DNA of 64,000 nucleotides, from positions 62,001 to 126,000 of the forward strand of contig NZ_JAJTWU010000009.1 in assembly GCF_021353265.1 (NCBI RefSeq), written 5' to 3'. Position 1 is the first letter of the stretch; each line of letters starts with the position of its first letter. Source of the DNA: Pelomonas cellulosilytica (GTDB taxonomy: Bacteria > Pseudomonadota > Gammaproteobacteria > Burkholderiales > Burkholderiaceae_C). Positions 33,236 through 42,677 of the stretch are shown here, in pieces. The notes below the pieces were generated by a model. The model saw only the letters and a program-made list of their open reading frames with translations, made no database searches and had not been told where the DNA came from. Both the position numbers and the translations under genes were made by a program.

Positions 33236-34810
33236 TCAGGCCGGCAGCTTCCGCAGGCTCAGCAGCACCACGTCGTGGCTGCGCATCTTCAGTGTGACTG
33301 TGGCGGCGCCGTTCGCGCCGACGCGGATCTCGCGTTGCACCTCGGGCTGGTCGGTCGTGAGGCCTTGCAGCTGGGCGAGCTGGCGGGCGTCGAGATCCTT
33401 CGGTGAGCCCATCTTCAGGTAGGCGGTGTGCGCGTCGTTCGCCTCGAAGCCGGTACGGCGTTGCGTGAGCCGGTAGGTGCCTGGCGGCAGGTGGCGCAGC
33501 TCCACCGTGGTGCTGCCGACGTCTCGCGCCGGCCGTACCTTGCCGAAGAAGCTGCGGTTGCTGACCTTCTGCTCCGGGTTGCGCCAGTCCCAGACGATGG
33601 CCTGCAGTTGCTGGCCATCGGTGGCGGCCCAGGTGAAGCCGTCGCTCGTCGGCACCTCCCTGCCCTGCAACTGCGCCAGGTAGCGGTAGGCGAACCACAC
33701 CGGCTTGCGGATGCCCTCGCGCGTCATCAGGCCGAAGCCGCCGTGGAAGGGGGCGTCCGGCGGGCCTGGCTCCTCGAACAGGTCGCTGTAGACCCAGTAG
33801 CTCATGTGTTGGGCCAGGCCCTGGGTCTGCTTCAGCTTGGTCAGCACGTAAGGCGCGCTCATGTAGGAGTCGTGCACCAAGTCGCGCGGGTTGTAGCTGG
33901 TGCTCCACTCGGTGAAGAACAGCGGCAGGCCCGGCAGGTGGGAGGCCTCAATTTCCTTGCGCACCCGGCGCACGTCGCCCACGATGGCATCCGGCGACTT
34001 GGATAGTTTGCGGTCTTCCTTGCCGAACTCGTCGAGGAAGCCTTCGTCGACGCCATAGGTGTGTGTCGTGATGAAGTCCACCGGGGTGGCGGTGGCCTTG
34101 GCGTGCGCCAGGAATTCCGGCACCCAGGCTGCACCGGCCGTGGACGGGCCACCCACGCGCAACAGCGGGCTGATGGCCTTAATGGTCTTGGCGGTGCGGG
34201 TGTAGAGGTCGAAGTAGGCCTTTTGATCGGCCTTCTCCCAGAAGCCGTCGAGGTTGGGTTCGTTCCAGACCTCGAAGTACCAGTCGTGCACCTCGGGCGC
34301 GCCGTAGCGGTCCAGCAGGTGGCGGATGAAGGCGTCGATCAGCTGCACCCAGCCGTCCGGCTGCGGGTGGGAGGTGTTGCCCTCCCAGTAGAAGATCTTG
34401 TTGTCCGAGGTCTTCAGCGCCAGCGGCGTGAAGCCCAGCTCGACGAAGGGCTTGATGCGGCGCGCCAGCATTGCGTCGTAGAGCTTGTCGATGCCGGTGA
34501 AGTCGAAGACCAGCTTGCCGGCGGCGTCGCGCGTGACCGTCTTGAAGACGTCGTGGAAGATGGCGTGGAAGCGCAGGTAGCGAAAGCCCAGTTCGTCCAC
34601 CGTCGTCTTCAGCTGTGCGAGTGCATCGTGGCGGTAGGTCGTCCCAGGATAGTCGGCGCCCACGCAGTGGTCGAAGAAGCGGTCCAGCGGCTCCTTGGCC
34701 TCAGCGACGTCGAGCACGATGCGCCGGGGTTGCGTGGCGGCCATGGCGGTGGGCACGAGAGGCAGCGAAGCGGCGGCGGCGAGCAGTTGGCGGCGACGGT
34801 GGGAAGTCAT
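33236..34810 (-). CDS. GH39 beta-xylosidase with Tat-type signal
   Basis: The product is 524 residues from the ATG at 34810, overlapping the previous stop as ATGA. The N-terminus MTSHRRRQLLAAAASLP is a twin-arginine-type signal. The (beta/alpha)8 catalytic domain contains YFEVWNEPNLDGFW, where the Glu of NEP is the acid/base, and PLFFTEWSTSYNPRD, where the Glu is the nucleophile, both typical of XynB-type GH39. A C-terminal beta-sandwich (GSTTVELRHLPPGTYRL) completes the usual layout. It should remove xylose from xylo-oligosaccharides in the periplasm. It is the last gene of the GH1-transporter-GH43-GH39 run. An open frame extending to 35965 is an artefact of the GH43 gene. Confidence 0.92.
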   Translation of the reverse strand: MTSHRRRQLLAAAASLPLVPTAMAATQPRRIVLDVAEAKEPLDRFFDHCVGADYPGTTYRHDALAQLKTTVDELGFRYLRFHAIFHDVFKTVTRDAAGKLVFDFTGIDKLYDAMLARRIKPFVELGFTPLALKTSDNKIFYWEGNTSHPQPDGWVQLIDAFIRHLLDRYGAPEVHDWYFEVWNEPNLDGFWEKADQKAYFDLYTRTAKTIKAISPLLRVGGPSTAGAAWVPEFLAHAKATATPVDFITTHTYGVDEGFLDEFGKEDRKLSKSPDAIVGDVRRVRKEIEASHLPGLPLFFTEWSTSYNPRDLVHDSYMSAPYVLTKLKQTQGLAQHMSYWVYSDLFEEPGPPDAPFHGGFGLMTREGIRKPVWFAYRYLAQLQGREVPTSDGFTWAATDGQQLQAIVWDWRNPEQKVSNRSFFGKVRPARDVGSTTVELRHLPPGTYRLTQRRTGFEANDAHTAYLKMGSPKDLDARQLAQLQGLTTDQPEVQREIRVGANGAATVTLKMRSHDVVLLSLRKLPA

Positions 34811-36381
34811 GCGGTGAGTCCTCGATAGACAAAGTTGCGGGCGCGGACTTCGCCCTGGCCGGCGCTGAACAGCGCGGGTCGCAGGCTCACGAAGCCGCCG
34901 AACACGTTGTGATGCAGGCCCGAGACCTCCATCTGCCAGGAGTGCTGGGTCCAGGTCTTGCCACCGTCGTGCGAGGTGTGCCAGGTGACGACGTTCTCGC
35001 GGTTGGCCATGCGGATGAGCACACGGTGTGTGGCCACGTCCTGGCGCATCCACCGGTGCTCCTGGCCGTAGCCGTAGGTCAGCATCTGCGTCGTGCTGAA
35101 GCCGATGCCGACATGGCCGCGCTCCTCGTAGAACAGCGCCAGGCCGCCGTGGCCGTCGCCCGTGATCTCCAGGTCGACGGTGACCTCGTAGCTGCGGTCG
35201 CCCGTCGCGCAGGTCAGCGGCGAGGAATCGGGCAGCGCCTTGCCCTTGCCGCGGATGACGAGTGACTTGTCCTCGAAGCGCAGGCGCTTCGCTTCTTCGG
35301 GCCCGGGCGCGTGGAAGGCCCATTGCAGGCCCAGCTTGCCCGATGAGAAATCGTCGGACAGCGCGAAGCCGGCCGGGCTGGCCTTGCCGCCGCGCGGCTT
35401 GGGCAGCGGCCTGTCCAGCGTGCCGCCCTTGGCGCGTAGCCAGCCGTCCCTCGTCCACTCGACCGGCTCCAGCAGCGCCTGGCGGCCCAGCGTGCGCATG
35501 CCGTTTTCGTAGCCGTGGTAGACCATCCACCAGTCGCCCGCCGGTCCTTCGACGACGCTGGCGTGGCCACGCGACCACCAGGGCTCGTTGATGCTTTGCG
35601 TGCGCACGATGGGGTTGTTCGGGGCGTCTTCCCACGGTCCGTGCACGGAGCGCGAGCGGGCCACGGTGACCATGTGGCTGGTGGGCGGCCCGGCGGTGCC
35701 GCCGACGGCGCTGATCAAGTAGAACCACTCGCCGCGGCGGAACAGCTTGGGCCCCTCGGGCGCGAACATCTCGACGACCCAGTCCTTGGGGTACTGCCAA
35801 GGCCTCCAGGCGTTGTTCTCCAGCGGGCCATCGGTGGTGAGGCCGTCGTCCTTGAGCCGGATGCGCCGGCCGCCGTTGACGAACAGGTAGCGCCGGCCAT
35901 CCTCGCCGACCACATGGCCGGGGTCGATGCAGCCCGGCACGTTCAGGTCGATCGGGGCGCTCCACGGCCCGCGGATGTCGTCGGCGTGGATGACGTAGAT
36001 GCCGGTGCCCGCATCCTGCAACACCGGGATGTAGAGGTAGTAGCGGCCTTTATGCCTGATCAGGTCCATGGCCCAGACAGTGCCGATCGGCTGGGTCAAC
36101 GCTGCGGTGATGGGCGTCCAGTTCACCAGGTCCATCGAGTGCCAGATGACGGCGCCCGGGTAGGACTGGAAGGACGAGAACGTCATGTAGTAGTCGGCCC
36201 CGTCCTTCAGGATGGTGGGGTCGGCGTGGTCGCCTGCGACGATCGGGTTCATGAAGGTGCCGTCGCCCAGGTCGGCCGTGCGCTGGCCCTCGATGCCGAA
36301 GCCGAAGCGCGGCGCGGCCATGGCGGGCAGCGATGCGCCAGCGAGGGCGGCCTGCACCGCCATGCGGCGGTTGACGTTCAT
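34807..36381 (-). CDS. GH43-family beta-xylosidase/arabinofuranosidase with C-terminal beta-sandwich
   Basis: The product is 524 residues from the ATG at 36381, overlapping the transporter gene as ATGA. The signal is MNVNRRMAVQAALAGASLPAMA, with a twin Arg. The five-bladed propeller has GDHADPTILKDG (catalytic base Asp), IDPGHVVGEDGRRYLFV, and MFAPEGPKL (acid Glu). The last 190 residues (SDDFSSGKLGLQWAFHAPG onward) form a concanavalin-A-like domain as in GH43 enzymes of the xylosidase type. The expected substrates are xylosyl or arabinosyl side groups or xylo-oligosaccharides; the sequence alone does not separate the two. It shares the overlapping four-gene unit with a GPH transporter, GH1 and GH39. 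Confidence 0.9.
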   Translation of the reverse strand: MNVNRRMAVQAALAGASLPAMAAPRFGFGIEGQRTADLGDGTFMNPIVAGDHADPTILKDGADYYMTFSSFQSYPGAVIWHSMDLVNWTPITAALTQPIGTVWAMDLIRHKGRYYLYIPVLQDAGTGIYVIHADDIRGPWSAPIDLNVPGCIDPGHVVGEDGRRYLFVNGGRRIRLKDDGLTTDGPLENNAWRPWQYPKDWVVEMFAPEGPKLFRRGEWFYLISAVGGTAGPPTSHMVTVARSRSVHGPWEDAPNNPIVRTQSINEPWWSRGHASVVEGPAGDWWMVYHGYENGMRTLGRQALLEPVEWTRDGWLRAKGGTLDRPLPKPRGGKASPAGFALSDDFSSGKLGLQWAFHAPGPEEAKRLRFEDKSLVIRGKGKALPDSSPLTCATGDRSYEVTVDLEITGDGHGGLALFYEERGHVGIGFSTTQMLTYGYGQEHRWMRQDVATHRVLIRMANRENVVTWHTSHDGGKTWTQHSWQMEVSGLHHNVFGGFVSLRPALFSAGQGEVRARNFVYRGLTA

Positions 36382-37817
36382 ACTTTCCCCCGGGTCGCTT
36401 CTAGCTGCTCGCGAATCTGCAGCATGCGGCCTTCGGTAAGAGGGAAGCGCAGGATGGCGATCAGTGCGAGTACGAGGCCGATGACCGGGATGCCCGACAG
36501 CAGGATGCGGATCCAGAACAGCGACTCGGGTGTCTGCACGGCCTGCTTCGCATCGAAGCCCGTGAACTGCAGAATCCAGCCCGAGGCGCCCACGCCCAGC
36601 GCGATGCCCACCTTGGAGATCCACGACTGGCATGCCGAGAACGAACCCTCTCGGCGTTGGCCGGTCTCGGCCTCGTCGTAGTCCACGACATCGCCGATGG
36701 TGGCGGCATACAGCGTCCAGAAGCCGGCGCCGGTGAAGGCAACGAAGCCGCAGGCCAGCAACTGCAGGGCCGGGCGCTCCGGGTCGTACAGCCACCAGTC
36801 GCCGATGAAGGCGCAGATGGCCAGCGTCAGCACGCAGGCCAGGCCCGTGCGCTTGCCGAAGCGCCGCGCGATCCACGAGAAGAACGGGATGCCCGCGAAG
36901 CCGAAGGCCATGCCGGCCAGGCCCATCGCGGTGTTCCATTTGGTGGCGAGCACGACGTCGCCCTTGCAGACGTAGTAGACGGTCGCGTAGTAGCCCAGGG
37001 CGCCCACCATCGCCGTGCCGATGCTGTAGGCCAGCGACATAGTCAGCACCGTGCGGAAGGGCCGGCAGCGCAGCGTGCGCCACAGCGTGTCGGCCAGCGG
37101 GATGTGCGTCTGCGTGCGGGCCACGAGCTTCTCGTAGTAGCGCTCGCGCACCAGCAGGAAGATGGCGATGGACACCGCCACCATGATGGCCCCGAGGATG
37201 GCGGTGTAGGTCTGCGCTCCACGCAGGATGTCGGGCTTGCCGTCTACGTCGTTGAAGATGGACAGCGTCGTGAACTGCGCGGCGAAGAACATCGCCAGTT
37301 CCGGCGCCTTCTGGATCGCGTTGCGCACCGCCATCACGGAGGTGCGCTCGTGATAGTCGGGCGTCATCTCCGCGCCGAGGCTGACCCACGGCATGTTGAA
37401 GCAGCTCATCACCGGCACGTAGATGATCATGCTGATCAGCATGAACATGAAGTACTGCGTGTCGGTCCAGCCCTTGCCCACCGCGAACATCAGCGGCAGT
37501 CCGATCCCGGCCAGCACGCCGCCGACCAGGATGAAGGGCCGGCGGCGGCCGTAGCGGGTGCGGGTGTTGTCGGACAGCCAGCCGAAGACGGCGTCCGAGC
37601 CAGCGTCGATGACGATCTTGATCGCCTGGACGGTGGAGATCAGCCCGGGCGCCACGCCCAGGTAGATGTTGAACACCTGGAACGCGAGCGAGGCATAGAG
37701 CCAGTGCCCCCACATGTCGAGGATGGAGCCGAGGCCGAAGCCGATCTTCTGCCGCAGGGGCAGACGGGCGCTGGCCGCAGGCGCCGCCGCAGCGGCATGG
37801 AGGGTGCTGGTGTTCAC
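36378..37817 (-). CDS. GPH-family (XylE/MelB-like) sugar:cation symporter
   Basis: The product is 479 residues with a GTG start at 37817 that forms a GTGA overlap with the GH1 gene. About twelve transmembrane segments are present. Motifs of the glycoside-pentoside-hexuronide family include IDAGSDAVFGWLSDNTRTRYGRRRPFILVG (positions of DxxxG and RxGRRRP) and DYDEAETGQRREGSF in the second half. It should import xylosides, xylo-oligosaccharides or glucosides across the inner membrane. The translational coupling on both sides with glycosidases supports this. An in-frame ATG upstream lies inside the GH1 gene and is not used. Confidence 0.9.
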   Translation of the reverse strand: MNTSTLHAAAAAPAASARLPLRQKIGFGLGSILDMWGHWLYASLAFQVFNIYLGVAPGLISTVQAIKIVIDAGSDAVFGWLSDNTRTRYGRRRPFILVGGVLAGIGLPLMFAVGKGWTDTQYFMFMLISMIIYVPVMSCFNMPWVSLGAEMTPDYHERTSVMAVRNAIQKAPELAMFFAAQFTTLSIFNDVDGKPDILRGAQTYTAILGAIMVAVSIAIFLLVRERYYEKLVARTQTHIPLADTLWRTLRCRPFRTVLTMSLAYSIGTAMVGALGYYATVYYVCKGDVVLATKWNTAMGLAGMAFGFAGIPFFSWIARRFGKRTGLACVLTLAICAFIGDWWLYDPERPALQLLACGFVAFTGAGFWTLYAATIGDVVDYDEAETGQRREGSFSACQSWISKVGIALGVGASGWILQFTGFDAKQAVQTPESLFWIRILLSGIPVIGLVLALIAILRFPLTEGRMLQIREQLEATRGKV

Positions 37818-39283
37818 AGGATTCGTCGCTCTCGGATGACGTCGGAGTAGTAGTGGGCCGACAACTTGGGTGTGCGCACCTGCGTCTGGTAGTCGCAGTG
37901 GACGATGCCGAAGCGGCGCTGGTAGCCGTCTTCCCACTCGTAGTTGTCGATGAAGGACCACAGGAAGTAGCCCTTCAGCGGCACGCCGTCGCCAATCGCA
38001 CGGTGGGCCTCGCGCAGGTGGCCGCGCAGGTAGTCGCGGCGGTGCAGGTCCAGCACTTCACCGTTCACGACCGGCTCGTCGTCGTAGCCGCAGCCGTTCT
38101 CGGTGATGTAGACGGCCTTGTGGCCGTAGCACTCGGCCGCCAGGCGCGTGCCCCAGTAGATGCACTGCGGTACCAGACGCAGCCACACGCTGTCGGCACG
38201 CGGGTAGTTCGTTGGATGGGGCAGTGACTCGTAGGCTGCGCCGTTCCTGCCGGCGCGCACGTAGGTGGCGCTGTAGATGTTGAGACCAAGGAAGTCGGTG
38301 GGCAGGCTGATCAACCCGAAGTCGCCGGGCTGCACGTCGGGTGCATCGGCGCCGACGCGGGCGAGGAAGTTCGCCGTGTACTTGCCGGCATGGATGGCGC
38401 CGAGCACCTGCGCATTCCGGTCCTCGAACCAGGCCTTGGCTGCGGCGATGTTGGCCGGCGTCTCCGTTACCGGCACGGCCACGGCGCAGTTGTCGGTCAA
38501 ACCCACGATGGCGCCCTTGCCGCCAAACTGCCGCACCGCCCGCACGCCATGGCCATGGCACAGCAGCGCATGGTGGTAGGTCTGGTTGACAACCTTGGGC
38601 GACTCCTTGCGGCCCGGCGCCTTGGTGCCTGTGCCGTAGCCCAGCAACGTGAAGCACAGGATCTCGTTGAGCGTGATCCAGTGCTTCACGTCTTGCGCAA
38701 AGGCCTTGACGATGGTGTCGGCGTAGCGGCCGAACGCGTCGACGGTCACCCGCGAGGTCCAGCCTCCGCGGTCCTCCAAGGCCTGGGGCAGGTCCCAATG
38801 AAACATCGTCACCCAGGGCTCGATGCCGTGCTTCTTCATGCTGGCGAACAGGCGCCGGTAGAAGTCCAGCCCCTTGGGGTTCACCTCGCCGTCCCCGTTC
38901 GGGTAGATGCGTGGCCAGGCGATGGACAGCCGGTAGGTCTTGATCCCCAGCGAGGCCATCAGCGCGAAGTCCTCGTCGAAGCGGTGGTAGTGGTCGCAGG
39001 CGACATCCGGCGTATCGCCGTTGTGCACCTTGCCGGGGATGCGGCTGAAGCGGTCCCAGACGGACTCGCCCTTGCCATCCTCGAAGGCCGCGCCTTCCAG
39101 TTGTGCCGACGCCGCAGCGACTCCGAAGACGAAGTCGGCCGGAAAGGCGCTGGCATAGCCCAGCGGCGCGGCCCCCGGCGCGGGGCGCTTGGGCGGCGTG
39201 GCGGCGAATGCTGCGGGAGCCAGGGCGGGCAGCGCGGCGGCGGCGAAGAGCTGGCGACGGCGAGGGGAGCGGGGCGAAGTCAT
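37814..39283 (-). CDS. GH1 beta-glucosidase, exported (Tat-type signal)
   Basis: The product is 489 residues. MTSPRSPRRRQLFAAAALPA is a twin-arginine-type signal, so this copy is periplasmic. The GH1 core starts at FPADFVFGVAAASAQLEGA. The acid/base Glu is in HWITLNEILCF (Ile replaces the usual Pro after Glu), and the nucleophile Glu is in YITENGCGYDD. The ATG at 39283 has GAGGA 8 bases upstream, and a TATATT box about 60 bases upstream could be its promoter. It is a close paralog of the gene at 39465-40823, with long stretches of near-identical DNA. It probably hydrolyses cello- or xyloglucan-derived oligosaccharides. It couples to the GPH transporter through a GTGA overlap. Confidence 0.93.
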   Translation of the reverse strand: MTSPRSPRRRQLFAAAALPALAPAAFAATPPKRPAPGAAPLGYASAFPADFVFGVAAASAQLEGAAFEDGKGESVWDRFSRIPGKVHNGDTPDVACDHYHRFDEDFALMASLGIKTYRLSIAWPRIYPNGDGEVNPKGLDFYRRLFASMKKHGIEPWVTMFHWDLPQALEDRGGWTSRVTVDAFGRYADTIVKAFAQDVKHWITLNEILCFTLLGYGTGTKAPGRKESPKVVNQTYHHALLCHGHGVRAVRQFGGKGAIVGLTDNCAVAVPVTETPANIAAAKAWFEDRNAQVLGAIHAGKYTANFLARVGADAPDVQPGDFGLISLPTDFLGLNIYSATYVRAGRNGAAYESLPHPTNYPRADSVWLRLVPQCIYWGTRLAAECYGHKAVYITENGCGYDDEPVVNGEVLDLHRRDYLRGHLREAHRAIGDGVPLKGYFLWSFIDNYEWEDGYQRRFGIVHCDYQTQVRTPKLSAHYYSDVIRERRIL

Positions 39284-39464
39284 CTTGGTTTCCTCGTTAG
39301 GCTGCTAGGCGAGCGACAGGCCCGCGGCGGCGCGAGGAATATAGGCGGGTTGCGCTGTCCCGTGCGTGCATGTGCGAGCCGAGCGCCGGGCCGCCCCCAA
39401 GCCGGGCCCGAGGCAAACCGACTGACGTCGCGCACGTCCAGCGGGGCGCGGGCAGGCGCGGGGC

Positions 39465-40823
39465 TCACAGAATCTTGCGCTCCTGCATGACCCGGGCGTA
39501 GTACCGCGCCGAGAGCTTGGGCGTGCGCACCAGCGTCTCGTAGTCGCAGTGGACGATGCCGAAGCGGCGCTGGTAGCCGTCCTCCCACTCGTAGTTGTCG
39601 ATGAAGCTCCACAGGAAGTAGCCCTTCAGTGGCACACCGTCGGCAATCGCGCGGTGGGCTTCGCGCAGGTGGTTGCGCAGGAAGTCGCGGCGGTGCAGGT
39701 CGAAGACCTCGCCACGTACAACCGGCTCGTCGTCGTAGCCGCAGCCGTTCTCGGTGATGTAGAGCGTCTGGTGGCCGTAGCACTCGGCCGCGAAGCGGGT
39801 GGCCCAGTAGATGGACTGTGGCACCAGGCGCAGCCACACGCTGTCGGCGCGCGGGTAGCTGACCGGGTTGTCCAGCACCTCGTAGGCCGCGCCGTCGCGG
39901 CCGGCGCGCACATAGGTGCCGGTATAGACGTTCAGGCCCAGGTGGTCGGTGGGCAGGCTGATGAGGTCGAAGTCCCCGGGCTGCACGTCCGGCGCATCGG
40001 CGCCGACGCGGGCGAGGTAGTCGTCGGGATAACGCCCGGCGTGCATCGCGCCCAGCACATGCGCGTTTTTCTCCAGGAACCAGGCCCTGGCCGCGGCGAT
40101 GTCCTCGGGCGTCTCGGTGACGGGCACGCAGACGTCGCAGTTGTCCGTCAGGCCCACGACGGCGTCCCCGCCACCGAACTCGCGCACCGCCCGTACGCCG
40201 TGGCCGTGGCACAGCAGCGCGTGGTGGAAGGTCTGGTTGACGATCTTGGCGCTCTCCTTGCGGCCCGGCGCCTTCGTGCCGACCCCGTAGGCCAGTTGCG
40301 TGAAGCAGCGGATCTCGTTCATCGTGATCCAGTGCTTCACGTCATTGGCAAAGGTCTTGACGACCGTGTCGGCATAGCGCGCGAAGGCGTCGACCGTGAC
40401 GCGTGAGGTCCAGCCGCCGCGGTCTTCGAGGCTCTGCGGCAGGTCCCAGTGAAACAGCGTCACCCAGGGCTGGATGCTGTGCTTCTTCATGCTGGCGAAG
40501 AGCCGGCGGTAGAAGGCGATGCCCGCGGGGTTCAGCTCGCCGTCACCGTTCGGGTACAGGCGCGGCCAGGCGATGGACAACCGGTAGTGCTTGACGCCGA
40601 GCGACGCCATCAGCGCGAAGTCCTCGTCGAAGCGGTGGTAGTGGTCGCAGGCCACGTCGAGCGTGTCGCCACCGTGCACCTTGCCGGGAGTGCGCGAGAA
40701 GCGGTCCCAAATGGACTCGCCCTTACCGTCCTCGAAGGCGGCGCCCTCAATCTGGGCAGAGGCGGCGGCGACGCCGAAGACGAAGTCGGTGGGGAAGGGG
40801 CTGGCGTAGGTCAGGGAGGTCAT
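39465..40823 (-). CDS. GH1 beta-glucosidase, cytoplasmic paralog
   Basis: The product is 452 residues that begin directly at the catalytic core (MTSLTYASPFPTDFVFGVA) with no signal peptide, so it is predicted to act in the cytoplasm. The acid/base Glu lies in HWITMNEIRCF and the nucleophile in YITENGCGYDD. Apart from the N-terminus it aligns throughout with the exported GH1 next to it, including at DNA level, so a tandem duplication followed by gain or loss of the signal is likely. The pair would cover oligosaccharides on both sides of the inner membrane. It is separated from the GH35 gene by 141 bases with a strong hairpin and from the second GH1 by 181 bases. Confidence 0.93.
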   Translation of the reverse strand: MTSLTYASPFPTDFVFGVAAASAQIEGAAFEDGKGESIWDRFSRTPGKVHGGDTLDVACDHYHRFDEDFALMASLGVKHYRLSIAWPRLYPNGDGELNPAGIAFYRRLFASMKKHSIQPWVTLFHWDLPQSLEDRGGWTSRVTVDAFARYADTVVKTFANDVKHWITMNEIRCFTQLAYGVGTKAPGRKESAKIVNQTFHHALLCHGHGVRAVREFGGGDAVVGLTDNCDVCVPVTETPEDIAAARAWFLEKNAHVLGAMHAGRYPDDYLARVGADAPDVQPGDFDLISLPTDHLGLNVYTGTYVRAGRDGAAYEVLDNPVSYPRADSVWLRLVPQSIYWATRFAAECYGHQTLYITENGCGYDDEPVVRGEVFDLHRRDFLRNHLREAHRAIADGVPLKGYFLWSFIDNYEWEDGYQRRFGIVHCDYETLVRTPKLSARYYARVMQERKIL

Positions 40824-40928
40824 GGGTCGTTGCGAGGTGGCGTCGGCAGGGCCTGAAGGGGCGAAGGGCTCGGGCCGGGAACGGCGAAAGCGGAAGACGT
40901 GGTCGGTGGCGTGTCAGCGGATCGGCGC

Positions 40929-40950
40929 GCAGCGGGTGTCGACCCGCTGC
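40929..40950 (-). terminator. hairpin after the GH35 gene
   Basis: The arms GCAGCGGGT (40929-40937) and ACCCGCTGC (40942-40950) are perfect 9-base complements around a 4-base loop. The stem lies 15 bases past the GH35 stop codon. There is no T-run, so it may attenuate rather than end the transcript, or protect the 3' end of the message. Confidence 0.5.
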
Positions 40951-40964
40951 CGCCGGCAGCCGAC

Positions 40965-42611
40965 TTACTTCGGCCGCCCCATCCGGACCTTCAGCATTAC
41001 AGGCTCGGCCGGCAGGTTCAGGCCGTAGTCCACCTGGTCGCCGTTCCACACCCGCTCCATGACCCAGCGGCCCTGGTCGTCGAACCGGCCCTGTTCCGCG
41101 CGCAGCAGCATGCCGCGAGTGCCTTCGGCCGGCTCCATGCGCACGCGCACGCGCTGGCCGATGATGACAAACTCGTCGGGGCCGATCTGAGCGAGGGCAG
41201 CGCCGCCGCGTGGCTCTTCCGTGCCGGCTGCAGGTTTGGCGAATTCGCCTCCCCAGCTCGATTCGCCGAAGCGCCCGAGCCGGTAGGTCATCTTGGCCGT
41301 CCAGCCGGGGAAGTCCAGCTGCTGCGGCTTGCGGTCGTCGGCTTCGGCCACACCCTGCGTGCGGCCCTCGAAGGCCCATTGCGCCCACAGCCGCTGCATG
41401 GGCGCGAACATGCGGTAGACGGGCTCGAACGGCTCGACGATGCGCTTGTCGGTCTCGGTGGAGCCGAGCGGGTGGTTGCTGTAGTCGAAGTAGTCGATGC
41501 CGAAGGGCGATACACCGATGGCGCCGCGGCCCAGCATCGCCCACAGGTAGCGGCCGTAGGCCGGCTTGGTGCCGATCTCCGGGACCCACAGCGGGTTGTC
41601 AGAGCGGCCGAACAAGCGCAGGTTGGCGTTCACCTGCTCAGACTCTGGCGCATAGATGTCGGGGCTGGCAATGTCGATTGCCGGCGCCGCGGCCTTGTAG
41701 ATGTCAATGACGTCCCACGTCGGGCCGCCGCTGGCGAAGTTCTTGTTCCAGGGCTTGGGTGGCTGCTCCAGCGGATCGCGCAGTGCGTTGTTGACGTACA
41801 TCGGCAGGTTGTAGACAGCGCGGCCAGCCGTGGCGATCTCGTTGATGTAGCGCGCGATGGCCCAGGCGTGGAAGTACTCGTCGGCGTAGTCGCCGTAGAC
41901 CTCGCGCCAGCTGCCCGAGGCCTTGGCCACCGGCTTCTTGCGTGCCAGCACGGTGGCTGGCACGGGCTGCTCGAATGCGGCCTGCGCGGCCGGGCCGAAG
42001 TCCCGCACCAGCCCGTAGGTGCCGACCTCGTTTTCGACCTGCACCATCAGCACGGTGTGCTTGTCGCCGTCGATCTTCTTCAGGTGCGTCATCAGCGCGA
42101 CGAAGGCGCGCTTGTCGGCCTTCAGCGTCTCGGCACCGAAGGGGCTGAGGCTGTAGTTCGCTTTGCCGTCCGCGTCCACGTTGAAGGGGAAGCGCTGCGG
42201 GTCGAGCTTGACCCAGGCCGGCGTGTACTGGGCGCTGGTGTTCTTCCACGTGCCGAACCACAGAATGACAAGGTGCTTCTTCTGCTGGCGCGCTTCGTTC
42301 ACCAGCGTGTCGACGAAGCTGAAGTCGAACGTTCCCTCCACCGGCTCGACCTGCTCCCAGGCCACCGGCATCAGCACTGTGTTGGCCTTCAGATCGTTGG
42401 CAGCGGCCCAGACGGGCTTGAGCGCGCCGGGGTAGTTGCTGGAGTTGTGCGCCTGGGCGCCAAGGATCAGGAAGGGCTTGCCATCGACAAGCAGCGCGTG
42501 GTGGCCGTCACGCGAGGCGAGGCGGGGCAGTTCGGCAGCGAGCGCAGACTGCGAGAGCAGCAGGCCGGCGAGTGCCAGCCCGGCCAGGGCATGGAAGGGT
42601 CGGGTTTGCAT
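40965..42611 (-). CDS. GH35 beta-galactosidase, secreted
   Basis: The product is 548 residues from the ATG at 42611, which begins the signal peptide (FHALAGLALAGLLLSQSALA). The GH35 barrel contains HALLVDGKPFLILGAQAHNS, a conserved N-terminal motif, then MVQVENEVGTYG with the acid/base Glu of the NE pair, and WVPEIGTKPAYG, which holds the likely nucleophile. The C-terminal part fits the DUF5597-type domain of bacterial GH35 enzymes. In this locus it is the candidate for removing galactose from xyloglucan side chains before alpha-xylosidase acts. It follows the TonB receptor by 66 bases, so the two are probably cotranscribed. Confidence 0.9.
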   Translation of the reverse strand: MQTRPFHALAGLALAGLLLSQSALAAELPRLASRDGHHALLVDGKPFLILGAQAHNSSNYPGALKPVWAAANDLKANTVLMPVAWEQVEPVEGTFDFSFVDTLVNEARQQKKHLVILWFGTWKNTSAQYTPAWVKLDPQRFPFNVDADGKANYSLSPFGAETLKADKRAFVALMTHLKKIDGDKHTVLMVQVENEVGTYGLVRDFGPAAQAAFEQPVPATVLARKKPVAKASGSWREVYGDYADEYFHAWAIARYINEIATAGRAVYNLPMYVNNALRDPLEQPPKPWNKNFASGGPTWDVIDIYKAAAPAIDIASPDIYAPESEQVNANLRLFGRSDNPLWVPEIGTKPAYGRYLWAMLGRGAIGVSPFGIDYFDYSNHPLGSTETDKRIVEPFEPVYRMFAPMQRLWAQWAFEGRTQGVAEADDRKPQQLDFPGWTAKMTYRLGRFGESSWGGEFAKPAAGTEEPRGGAALAQIGPDEFVIIGQRVRVRMEPAEGTRGMLLRAEQGRFDDQGRWVMERVWNGDQVDYGLNLPAEPVMLKVRMGRPK

Positions 42612-42677
42612 GGGGTGTCGGTGGTGCAAAGGGAACTCCGGCGGCTGAATAGGCCGCCGGAGGATGCCAGCGCCAGG

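Noticed and set aside
34807-37713. One very long minus-strand frame that could suggest a transporter-GH43 fusion.
   Set aside because: The part upstream of 36381 is out of frame with the GPH transporter and lacks membrane helices; a signal peptide and ATGA overlap mark the true GH43 start.
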